Both the position numbers and the translations under genes were made by a program. A stretch of 7,768 nt of DNA from Desulfobacteraceae bacterium (GTDB taxonomy: Bacteria; Desulfobacterota; Desulfobacteria; Desulfobacterales; Desulfobacteraceae): NCBI GenBank assembly GCA_024225895.1, contig JAAEMC010000530.1, forward strand, positions 1 through 7,768, in the 5' to 3' direction. The notes under the pieces were generated by a model. The model was given only the letters and a program-made list of their open reading frames with translations. It ran no database searches and was not told the DNA's origin. Shown here one piece after another: positions 1 through 6,510 of this stretch. The stretch's first letter is position 1. Each line of letters starts with the position of its first letter.

Positions 1-146
1 ACAACATCGAGCACTGCCATAGTGGCATTGCGATGCTGACACCCGAAGCTGTCCACCATGGCCGCGCTCCGGAAATCTTGGCTGCTCGGCAGAAAGTCTT
101 GATGGCAGCGTATCAAGCTCATCCGGAAAAAACAGCAGCAGCTTAA
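1..146 (+). CDS. IS3-family transposase, C-terminal fragment (5' end outside window)
   Basis: The frame is open from the left edge to a TAA at 144-146 and gives about 48 residues. They resemble the end of the rve/integrase-type OrfB transposase of IS3-like elements: a (Y)N-x-E-H-x-HSGIA stretch, then LTPEAVHHGRAPE, an alanine-rich helix, and AAYQAHPE. In the family this part closes the DDE catalytic domain, which inserts the element through a circular intermediate. The catalytic residues would lie left of the window. As I recall the family, proteins usually continue past the HPE(R/K) motif for some 20 residues rich in proline; here the frame stops after EKTAAA, so the 3' end may be truncated or altered. 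I count about 54% G+C over 1-146, higher than the A/T-rich DNA that follows, which suggests acquired DNA. No terminal inverted repeat could be recognised after the stop. Confidence 0.8.
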   Translation, partial: NIEHCHSGIAMLTPEAVHHGRAPEILAARQKVLMAAYQAHPEKTAAA

Positions 147-150
147 TTTC
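1..150 (+). mobile_element. Right end of an IS3-like insertion sequence, boundary not resolved
   Basis: The transposase tail implies that an insertion sequence occupies the left edge. Its right boundary should lie shortly after the stop at 146, because base composition becomes A/T-rich and an unrelated gene begins at 166. I could not identify a terminal inverted repeat or target duplication, since the left end of the element is not in the window. A 7-base inverted repeat (TCCACTT at 149-155 and AAGTGGA at 170-176) straddles the junction. It may be chance, because its right arm falls inside the first codons of the next gene. Confidence 0.5.
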
Positions 151-165
151 CACTTAAAAAGCAGC

Positions 166-879
166 ATGAAAGTGGATATGGAAAAAGCTAAAAAAATCTT
201 GAAAGATATCATGGATGTAACCCTGTCAGAGCCTAAAAGTGAAGTTTTGACGGAAATGACAAGGACTGTCAAACTTATCGTTGAAGAATATTTAAAAAAT
301 CCTAATATTGTCTCCTATCTCGCCAAAATCTCAGTGCATGATTATTCCACCCAGCTTCACCTGATCAATGTAATGCTCTATTGTATGGGCTACGCCTACT
401 ATAATGACATGGGAAAAAATAATATTAAACTCTACGGTTTGATCGGACTGATGCATGATATAGGCAAAGTGGGCATTCCGGATTATATTTTGCAGGCACC
501 CAGGAAATTAACTGAAAATGAGTTCAATATTATAATGGAACACCCGAAGAACGGATGGAAAATTCTCCATGATTGCGATTTTGACGTCCGGGTCCGGATA
601 ACTGCCTTGGAGCACCATGAAAGGCTTGACGGGTCTGGATATCCTGACGGTAAATCAGGGAATAATCTTTGCGAAACATCCCGGATGCTCGCAATTATTG
701 ATGTGTTTGAAGCGTTAACCACCTGGCGCCCCTATAAGGAGCCCTTAAAGCCATTCAGCGCGTTGCAGGTAATCAAGCAGGATGTCCTTGCCAAAAAACT
801 GGACCCAAAAATTTTTAGAAAATTTGCCTACAGCATTGTTGGAATCACCAGTCCTGAGTTTAATAAAACCCTGTTTTAA
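166..879 (+). CDS. HD-GYP domain cyclic-di-GMP phosphodiesterase, possibly 5'-truncated
   Basis: This predicted cytoplasmic 237-residue protein consists almost entirely of an HD-GYP domain, the family that hydrolyses c-di-GMP to pGpG or GMP at a di- or tri-metal centre. The signature residues are present: H65 (in TQLH), the HD pair H97-D98 followed by IGK-x-GIP, H126 (in EHP), H150-H151, GSGYPDG with GYP at 158-160, and D179 in a DVFEALT stretch followed by RPY. There is no receiver, PAS or DUF3391-like N-terminal domain. Residues 1-60 look only like the helical lead-in that normally follows such a domain. Neither the ATG at 166 nor the in-frame ATG at 178 has a good ribosome binding site, and the frame stays open back to 103, inside the transposase gene. 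The gene may therefore have lost its 5' end, or be expressed from the insertion sequence. The catalytic domain itself looks intact. Confidence 0.9.
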   Translation: MKVDMEKAKKILKDIMDVTLSEPKSEVLTEMTRTVKLIVEEYLKNPNIVSYLAKISVHDYSTQLHLINVMLYCMGYAYYNDMGKNNIKLYGLIGLMHDIGKVGIPDYILQAPRKLTENEFNIIMEHPKNGWKILHDCDFDVRVRITALEHHERLDGSGYPDGKSGNNLCETSRMLAIIDVFEALTTWRPYKEPLKPFSALQVIKQDVLAKKLDPKIFRKFAYSIVGITSPEFNKTLF

Positions 880-914
880 CCTGATCCGGATATTTCACGA
901 TCAAAGACCGGCGC

Positions 915-947
915 TTACGAAATAGGATAAAAAAGTTACGAAATAGG
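915..947. repeat. 12-base direct repeat duplicating the 3' end of the kinase gene
   Basis: TTACGAAATAGG occurs at 915-926 and again at 936-947, 21 bases apart. Read on the minus strand, the second copy is the kinase gene's last codons (P-I-S-stop). The first copy lies just beyond the stop in the same phase and again reads P-I-S-stop. Confidence 0.75.
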
Positions 948-3188
948 CAGATGTATAATAAAAGTCGCGCCCTTTCCCGGCTCTGAAATGACATTCATTT
1001 TTCCACCATGATTATCGGTCACAATGAAATAGGAAACAGACAAACCAAGACCGGTCCCCTGTCCCACCGGTTTTGTAGTAAAAAAGGGTTCAAAAGCCCT
1101 TTTCCTTGTTTCATCATCCATTCCCGGACCATTATCCTCAATCTCGATGCAGGCTATGTTCTCTTTCTTTTTTACGCGTAACAAGAATATTGGATTTTTT
1201 GAAAAATTGTCTTGTTGCATGGCCTCTGCAGCATTTTTCATAATATTGAAAAAGACCTGCTGAATCTTGGTTGCTTCACATGGGATCTGCGGCATATCCT
1301 CTTCATATTCACGAATGATCTTTATTTTTTTAAAATCATACTGTTTTTTCAGATCGTAATCACTTCTGGCCAGCTCAACCGTCTGATCTAAGATTACAGC
1401 GATATCCTGGGGGATTTTACCTGAATAATCCTTTCTTGAAAAACTGAGCATATTCGCCACAATCTTGGATGCCCTGACTCCTGCCTCATGAATACGCTCA
1501 AGCTGCTGGATAATCCCTCTTTTCTCCAAAAAGACTCTTATGGACTCCATTGACACACCGGCTTCTTCGGCTGCCTTTGTACTGGCCGGCATATCCTTTT
1601 GTACTCTCCTTAGAACCACCTGCGCATTCTGCATCATACCAGCCAAGGGATTGTTTATTTCATGGGCCATGCCTGCAGCAAGGCCGCCCACGGAAAGCAT
1701 TTTTTCCGATTGTACAATCATCTGTTCCATGCGAACGTGTTCTGTAATATCGTCCACCCGGATCACCACACCTTCAACAACATCAGCAACAATGGGATAG
1801 ATTGTAATATCCTCATACTTCAAGCCGTCGCTGGTCTGGATTGATTGTTTGGGCATAAAACAGGGTTCCCCTGCATCAATGGCCTTTTTAATGTGCGTCA
1901 TCATGGATGACATTTGGGGAATCACATCCACCAGAGGCTTTTTATATGCCTCAGAAGCTGTCTTGATAAAAAGCGTTTCCGCCTCTTTATTCCACAGATT
2001 GATTTTGAATTCCAGGTCTACGCTTATCAATACACTGGGCATGGAATTGATGATATTATCAATATAATTTTTCGCCTTTTTCAGCTCTTCTTCCGTCTGT
2101 TTTAGATCAGATACATCAATGGTGATGTCCACTAAACCTTTATCGCCGTCAGCAGCAGTAAACGGTACTTTTTTTGTGGAATACCACCTTGGCAACTCCC
2201 GGGCCGTTCCATGGGTTTCTGTTAATAACGTCAGTGTGTGACCGGTCTGAATCACCCGGCGGTCATCCTCCAGGGTCTGCCTGGCCTCTTCCTTATCCTT
2301 AAACACTTCTACCTGACGTTTTCCGGTCAAATCCTCCACCGTGGTATTCAAATCATCAGCCACGGCTTTATTGACCACCAAAAACCGGCCTTCAAGATCC
2401 TTTACAAAAATCATGTGAGGAATCAAATCAATAATCAACCGTAAAAAGGACTCGCTCTTTTCCAATGCCAATGCAGTTTCCCGGTGCTTGCTGATTTCAG
2501 ATTCCAAAGACTGAACTTTTTCTTTTACAGCATCGCGCATGGAAATTAGATTGTCTGCCAGGGCCCCGATTTCATCATCCCTGTGGACACTGATGGGTTG
2601 GTCCAGTTTTCCGGATGCGATTTTTTCAGAATCCTGCTGCAAATCCTGCAAGGGCCGGACAAACCGAATCAGCAACAAGATAATGAGGGCAACACCCAGG
2701 ATGAGGTCAAGGACAACCACCTGTAACAGGCTGGACCATTTTAAAATCCTGATTTTTTCCTTTAAAAGCACATGGGTAACAACAATTTCCACCTCACCGA
2801 TATCTTCGGTTTTAAAAAAAATCGGCAATTGAGCCGCCCTGTTATTGTACGTATCATCCGGATCATAGTCTGCATCTTCAAATATAAGATATTTTTCGTT
2901 CAAATCAAAAATTGTTATTTTTACAATCTCAGGTTTTCTTAAGGCCGCCTTACAGATTACAGTGCAGGTCTCATCATCAAAATTAAAGAGTGCGGTGGAA
3001 AGGCTAGCTGATAACTGGGAGGCTTCGTTCTTTAAAAAAATATCCATATTTTTTTCATGGGCCCGGGTTTGGGTATGAATACGCAGCATCCCAAAGATTA
3101 TCAGAACGATGGTAGGGATACCGATAACAATCAGGCTGAATTGTATAGAAAGGTTTTGTAAGCTGATTCCTGATTTTTTTGGGATCAT
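936..3188 (-). CDS. Membrane-bound sensor histidine kinase (periplasmic sensor, HAMP, two PAS domains, HisKA, HATPase_c)
   Basis: Numbering here is from an ATG at 3194; two codons later the ATG at 3186-3188 has AGGA at an ideal 5-base spacing, so I place the start there (750 residues). Order of domains: membrane helix about 17-37; periplasmic sensor about 40-150 with an ALFNFDDE stretch reminiscent of CHASE8-like sensors; helix about 155-178; HAMP about 179-230; PAS 1 about 247-366; PAS 2 about 374-486; HisKA with H511 in HEINNPL; HATPase_c with N-box N650/N654, G1 DNGPGM at 687-692, FEPFFTTK at 701-708 and G2 GTGLGLS at 713-719. All catalytic motifs are present, so it should autophosphorylate and pass phosphate to a response regulator. 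None is fused or encoded in the window. Some 30 extra helical residues separate the two HisKA helices. The gene lies downstream of, and on the same strand as, a solute-binding protein gene, which may supply the signal. The ligand is unknown. Confidence 0.93.
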   Translation of the reverse strand: MIPKKSGISLQNLSIQFSLIVIGIPTIVLIIFGMLRIHTQTRAHEKNMDIFLKNEASQLSASLSTALFNFDDETCTVICKAALRKPEIVKITIFDLNEKYLIFEDADYDPDDTYNNRAAQLPIFFKTEDIGEVEIVVTHVLLKEKIRILKWSSLLQVVVLDLILGVALIILLLIRFVRPLQDLQQDSEKIASGKLDQPISVHRDDEIGALADNLISMRDAVKEKVQSLESEISKHRETALALEKSESFLRLIIDLIPHMIFVKDLEGRFLVVNKAVADDLNTTVEDLTGKRQVEVFKDKEEARQTLEDDRRVIQTGHTLTLLTETHGTARELPRWYSTKKVPFTAADGDKGLVDITIDVSDLKQTEEELKKAKNYIDNIINSMPSVLISVDLEFKINLWNKEAETLFIKTASEAYKKPLVDVIPQMSSMMTHIKKAIDAGEPCFMPKQSIQTSDGLKYEDITIYPIVADVVEGVVIRVDDITEHVRMEQMIVQSEKMLSVGGLAAGMAHEINNPLAGMMQNAQVVLRRVQKDMPASTKAAEEAGVSMESIRVFLEKRGIIQQLERIHEAGVRASKIVANMLSFSRKDYSGKIPQDIAVILDQTVELARSDYDLKKQYDFKKIKIIREYEEDMPQIPCEATKIQQVFFNIMKNAAEAMQQDNFSKNPIFLLRVKKKENIACIEIEDNGPGMDDETRKRAFEPFFTTKPVGQGTGLGLSVSYFIVTDNHGGKMNVISEPGKGATFIIHLPIS

Positions 3189-3228
3189 ATTCATCCTATT
3201 GCAATATCAAAACGATTATAGCGATTGC

Positions 3229-3244
3229 CGCAAATAATTTTGCG
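3229..3244. promoter_or_regulatory. Inverted repeat at the predicted kinase transcription start
   Basis: CGCAAA-TAAT-TTTGCG is a perfect 6-base inverted repeat with a 4-base centre. It starts a few bases downstream of the predicted -10 box of the kinase promoter, about where transcription should begin, so it could be an operator or a small 5' leader hairpin. A GCGATT direct repeat (3221-3226 and 3242-3247) partly overlaps it. No regulator can be named. Confidence 0.35.
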
Positions 3245-3246
3245 AT

Positions 3247-3275
3247 TTAATATCTGCTGCACGAGCAATCGTCAA
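3247..3275 (-). promoter_or_regulatory. Sigma70-like promoter for the histidine kinase gene
   Basis: On the minus strand, TTGACG (3275-3270, five of six consensus bases) and TATTAA (3252-3247, four of six) are separated by exactly 17 bases. Transcription would start near 3240, giving a leader of about 50 bases. This suggests the kinase can be transcribed independently of the binding-protein gene upstream. A perfect TATAAT at 3220-3215 also exists but has no matching -35 box. Confidence 0.5.
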
Positions 3276-3307
3276 GGGCCAAATGACTCTAAAATAGTCT
3301 AATATAA

Positions 3308-3329
3308 ATGAAATAGGATGATATTTCAT
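3308..3329. promoter_or_regulatory. 8-base inverted repeat upstream of the kinase promoter
   Basis: ATGAAATA and TATTTCAT form a perfect 8-base inverted repeat around a 6-base centre (GGATGA). It lies about 33 bases upstream of the predicted -35 box of the kinase promoter, a position where an activator could bind. It is A/T-rich, so chance is possible. The adjoining T run on the minus strand comes before it, not after, so it is not a terminator for the upstream gene. Confidence 0.3.
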
Positions 3330-3339
3330 CTTCATAATC

Positions 3340-3397
3340 AAAAAAAAAATACTTGTGTCATTTGGTATACCTATACGCCGGGCAATTTAATTACCAA
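3340..3397 (-). terminator. Possible weak terminator after the solute-binding protein gene
   Basis: Downstream of the stop at 3403, on the minus strand, TTGGTA (3397-3392) can pair with TACCAA (3367-3362), and a run of ten T follows at 3349-3340. The loop is long (about 24 bases) and the T run begins about 12 bases after the stem. This is not a textbook terminator and would probably be leaky. Confidence 0.2.
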
Positions 3398-3402
3398 TCA
3401 TT

Positions 3403-4542
3403 TTACAACTTAAAAGTTTTATCATTTATGATAGATTCAACGGCAAGGTGCCATTTCGCCATAAAAACACGGTCCATGTCCTTTCTGAATGCGAATCCTA
3501 TGTCCGGGTCCCGAAGATAGAACCACTCGACCATATCCTTGCCCTGTATGTCCTTCTTTCTTATATTAAACAGAATATGTCCAGGTGTTTTTATGGATTC
3601 CAGTGCTTTTCCGATATCTACAATTTTTACTTGTTCCGCAATACCACATCGTTTAAAGATCTCTTTAACTAGGGCCATATTTATTTCATTTTCAGTGTTT
3701 CCCTTGGGATCCTCAACAATCTGGACAACCGGTTTTGCGGATTCTCCAAAGGATTTTAAGGTTTTTTTTGAATTGATATAGAGATATAAATACCTTTTAA
3801 GTAATCGATCAATGGTTCCGTCATTTCTCAGCCGGTCAATAAGTTTATTCATGGACGAGATAAGGCCCTTATGGGGACTCTTTTTTGACACGGTAATGTA
3901 CATATTCTCGTATGCCAGCGGCTTTTCAATTTTTTTTATTTGATCGTCATAATTGTTAACCGCTGCATTGATCCGGCAGGGATAATCCCCCCAGAGGATA
4001 TAATCCACTTTTTTTGAAATAAGTTGTTTGAACAAAGATTTGGAATCATATACCCGCAATACATTGAGCTTGGTTTCAATGAAGCTGTCCAGCCCATCAC
4101 CAAAACTATCGCCAAACATGGAAATTCCTATTTTGCCGACAAGATCATGACGATCTGCCAACGGTTTTGTATTTTCTGTTAAGACGAAAATTGAGTTGGG
4201 ATCAGTGGCATAAGCATGTGAGTAATCCATATATAAGCGGCGCCGGACGTTGGAATACGCACCCACTAAAAAATCCGCCTTGCCTTTCTGGACCATTTCC
4301 TGTGCCCTGGCCCAGGGACCTGTCGATTGAATAACGTAATCCTGTTCCATTTCATCCAATGCCATACGGATAAGCTGAGCGCCTGCACCCACAATTGTTT
4401 TTTCGACCTTCCACATGAAGGGTGGATAGTCCGGATGGCCCGTACAAATTATCCGTTGTTCCGATGCCCATAAAATTGAAGGAAAGAAAAACAAGAAAAT
4501 AAGGAAAACGCTATTTCTCAACATCGTTTTGAAAAAAATCAT
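3403..4542 (-). CDS. Periplasmic solute-binding protein (SBP_bac_3 type) with an extra C-terminal half-unit
   Basis: The frame is open from 4599, but the ATG at 4540-4542 has GAGG five bases upstream and begins a clean signal peptide: a short basic start, a hydrophobic core rich in F, I and L, and an LWA/SEQ cleavage site near residue 26. I therefore choose this start (379 residues). Residues about 30-260 match the extracellular family 3 solute-binding fold: GHPDYPPF at the start, GAGAQLI, a KADFLVGAYSNVRRR stretch, VGKIGIS at the hinge, VDYILWGDYP, and an NDGTIDRLLKRY end. Proteins of this fold bind amino acids or similar small molecules in the periplasm. Residues about 270-379 look like a second, incomplete copy, with HILFNIRKKD recalling the KADFLVGAYS segment. 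No permease or ATPase gene is adjacent, and the next gene on this strand is a sensor kinase. A role in sensing rather than uptake is plausible but inferred. The ligand is unknown. Confidence 0.85.
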   Translation of the reverse strand: MIFFKTMLRNSVFLIFLFFFPSILWASEQRIICTGHPDYPPFMWKVEKTIVGAGAQLIRMALDEMEQDYVIQSTGPWARAQEMVQKGKADFLVGAYSNVRRRLYMDYSHAYATDPNSIFVLTENTKPLADRHDLVGKIGISMFGDSFGDGLDSFIETKLNVLRVYDSKSLFKQLISKKVDYILWGDYPCRINAAVNNYDDQIKKIEKPLAYENMYITVSKKSPHKGLISSMNKLIDRLRNDGTIDRLLKRYLYLYINSKKTLKSFGESAKPVVQIVEDPKGNTENEINMALVKEIFKRCGIAEQVKIVDIGKALESIKTPGHILFNIRKKDIQGKDMVEWFYLRDPDIGFAFRKDMDRVFMAKWHLAVESIINDKTFKL

Positions 4543-4550
4543 GGGAACCT

Positions 4551-4734
4551 CATTTCTAGTGAATATGAACCACTCTAACATAACCCTTTTAAAATGCAAT
4601 AAAATTATGGAAAATCACTACTCCCTATTACTACAAACGGATTCGCTTTATCTAAAAATGGTCTTGGTTCTCAAATGCAACTTGATTGTAAAGGGAATAC
4701 ATTTCTAGTATGATTCAATTCTATTTTAACATAA
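4551..4734. repeat. Degenerate direct repeat across a divergent intergenic region
   Basis: CATTTCTAGT occurs at 4551-4560 and 4700-4709, and TAACATAA occurs at 4576-4583 and 4727-4734. The two words keep the same order and nearly the same spacing (15 and 17 bases), so a block of about 33-35 bases is present twice, roughly 150 bases apart. One copy lies next to the start of the binding-protein gene and the other next to the start of the radical SAM gene. Confidence 0.6.
4682..4711 (+). promoter_or_regulatory. Possible promoter for the radical SAM gene
   Basis: TTGATT (4682-4687) and TAGTAT (4706-4711) are 18 bases apart, each matching four of six sigma70 consensus bases. The leader would be about 35 bases. 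The match is modest for an A/T-rich region. Confidence 0.3.
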
Positions 4735-4751
4735 GGAATAATAAATAGCCC

Positions 4752-6470
4752 ATGTTTTTACCTACCACCCCAAAAGAGATCAAAGCCCTTGGCTGGCAAA
4801 AGCTGGATGTCATATTGATTACAGGGGATGCTTATATTGATTCGCCGTTCATGGGAATCTGTGTGATCGGTAAAATACTAATAAAGCATGGATTCAAGGT
4901 CGGCATTATCGCCCAGCCTGACATTAACAGCGAAAAGGATATCTTAAGACTGGGGGAACCCGCTCTTTTCTGGGGGGTGACTTCCGGTTCAGTGGATTCC
5001 ATGATCGCCAATTATACGCCCTTGAAAAAAAAAAGAAAAAAGGACGACTTTACACCCGGCGGCATAAACAATCGCCGTCCGGATCGAGCACTCATTGTCT
5101 ATGCAAATTTGATCAGAAGATTTTTCAAGAATACCTGCCCCATTGTCCTGGGTGGCATTGAAGCCAGTTTAAGAAGAATTGCCCACTATGATTTCTGGTC
5201 CAATAAAATCCGAAGATCGATCCTTTTTGATGCCAAGGCCGACATTCTGGTATACGGGATGGCAGAAAAAACAATACTTGATCTGGCCACAACATTGCAA
5301 AATGGCGAGCCCATCGATAGTATCAAAGGTCTCGGATTTATTTCAAAACAGAAACAGCATCTTCTAATCCCTTCCTTTCAAGCTGTGAGTCAGGACAAAT
5401 CTCAATATATCAAAAGCTTTCACACTTTTTATGAGAACAATGATCCTATTACGGCCCAGGGCCTTTGCCAAAAGCACGGGGACCGTTACCTGGTGCTGAA
5501 TCCGCCGGGTCCTTATCCAGATACCACGGAACTGGATGCCATATATGACCTTGATTTTGAGCGGGACCTTCATCCCTTCCATAAGAAAGAAGGCGAGGTG
5601 CGCGCCCTTGAAACCATCCGCTTTTCTGTCCCCATTCACCAGGGCTGCTACGGGGAATGTAATTTTTGCGCCATTGCCGTACACCAGGGCCGTACCGTAA
5701 GGTACAGAAGCGAAACATCCATTTTAAAGGAAGCTAAAACCATCTCAGAACTCAAAGAGTTCAAAGGCTATATTCTAGATTTGTCCGGCCCCACTGCCAA
5801 CATGTATGGTTTTGAATGCCAAAAAAAATTGGAGAAGGGGGCCTGCAATGATAAACGCTGCCTATTTCCAAAAGTCTGTAAAAGCCTTAAACCTGACCAT
5901 TCCAAACAAATCAGGCTTATAAAAAAAATAGAGAAACTTGATCGGGTCAAAAAAGTCTTTATCAGCTCCGGTATTAGATACGATCTGATTCTCAATGATA
6001 CTCAAAAAGGAGATACCTATCTAAAAAAAATCGTTTTTGACAATGTCTCAGGGCAAATGAAGGTGGCACCCGAACATACCATGAAAAATATTCTAACGCT
6101 TATGGGCAAACAAGACATAAACGATCTTCTGGTCTTTAAAAAAAAATTTGATTCATTGACGGCCCAGGCCAAAAAAAAGCAATTTCTAACCTATTACCTG
6201 ATCGCCGCTCATCCCGGCTGCCAAAAAGAAGATATGAAATCACTTAAAAAATTCACCTTGCAAAAATTGAATATCCAACCAGAGCAGGTTCAGATCTTCA
6301 CCCCTTCGCCTTCCACATACTCAACATTAATGTACTATACCGGAATAAATCCCTTTGATAAAAAAAAACTATTTGTGGCCAAAAACAATAATGAAAAAGA
6401 AACCCAAAAAAAGATTGTCACGGCCAAAGCCAAAAAAACAAAAAAAAGCAACCGGCCGCATGGAAAATAA
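4752..6470 (+). CDS. ygiQ: YgiQ-type radical SAM protein (UPF0313 family)
   Basis: The 572-residue product follows the YgiQ/UPF0313 pattern throughout. The N-terminal part has FLPTTPKEI, DVILITGDAYIDSPF and VGIIAQPD; GGIEASLRR-x-AHYDFWS follows at about 134-150. The radical SAM core has the cluster motif C299-x3-C303-x2-C306 (in HQGCYGECNFCAIAVHQG), where three cysteines hold a [4Fe-4S] cluster that cleaves S-adenosylmethionine. A second cysteine set (C356, C365, C370, C376) before a PDH stretch is also a family trait and may bind another metal site. GQMKVAPEH at 434-442 and TPSPSTYSTLMYYTG near 517-531 complete the match. The reaction is not established for this family. The last 40 residues are lysine-rich and probably disordered. 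An in-frame stop at 4746-4748 makes 4752 the first possible ATG, yet the only good AAGGA lies 14 bases upstream. A run of ten A (5025-5034) sits inside the gene. Confidence 0.93.
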   Translation: MFLPTTPKEIKALGWQKLDVILITGDAYIDSPFMGICVIGKILIKHGFKVGIIAQPDINSEKDILRLGEPALFWGVTSGSVDSMIANYTPLKKKRKKDDFTPGGINNRRPDRALIVYANLIRRFFKNTCPIVLGGIEASLRRIAHYDFWSNKIRRSILFDAKADILVYGMAEKTILDLATTLQNGEPIDSIKGLGFISKQKQHLLIPSFQAVSQDKSQYIKSFHTFYENNDPITAQGLCQKHGDRYLVLNPPGPYPDTTELDAIYDLDFERDLHPFHKKEGEVRALETIRFSVPIHQGCYGECNFCAIAVHQGRTVRYRSETSILKEAKTISELKEFKGYILDLSGPTANMYGFECQKKLEKGACNDKRCLFPKVCKSLKPDHSKQIRLIKKIEKLDRVKKVFISSGIRYDLILNDTQKGDTYLKKIVFDNVSGQMKVAPEHTMKNILTLMGKQDINDLLVFKKKFDSLTAQAKKKQFLTYYLIAAHPGCQKEDMKSLKKFTLQKLNIQPEQVQIFTPSPSTYSTLMYYTGINPFDKKKLFVAKNNNEKETQKKIVTAKAKKTKKSNRPHGK

Positions 6471-6510
6471 TATCGGGATTCATATTTGATGAAGGCTAAT
6501 TAAAGGCGGG

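Noticed and set aside
880..935. A terminator between the converging HD-GYP and kinase genes
   Set aside because: ATCCGGAT is a short palindrome without a loop or T run, and no longer stem could be formed.
1540..2832. Several plus-strand open frames of 60-97 codons
   Set aside because: They are antisense to the histidine kinase, whose PAS, HAMP and HisKA motifs fully account for this DNA.
3364..3371. The palindrome GGTATACC as an operator
   Set aside because: An 8-base palindrome alone is expected by chance at this length, and no promoter element lies beside it.
4540..4599. Starting the solute-binding protein at the ATG at 4599
   Set aside because: It would put 19 extra residues before an otherwise clean signal peptide, while the ATG at 4542 has GAGG at 5 bases.
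4710..4748. A 12-codon frame (MIQFYFNIRNNK) ending 3 bases before the radical SAM start
   Set aside because: It has no ribosome binding site at a usable distance and no attenuator-like residue bias or hairpin. It is probably chance in A/T-rich DNA.
5364..5718. Two overlapping minus-strand frames of 89 and 106 codons
   Set aside because: They fall opposite the radical SAM core, including its cysteine motif, and show no domain of their own.
6471..6510. A possible bidirectional terminator between the converging radical SAM and PilZ genes
   Set aside because: The only stem is TTCAT/ATGAA with a 5-base loop (6479-6493) and no T run follows on either strand.
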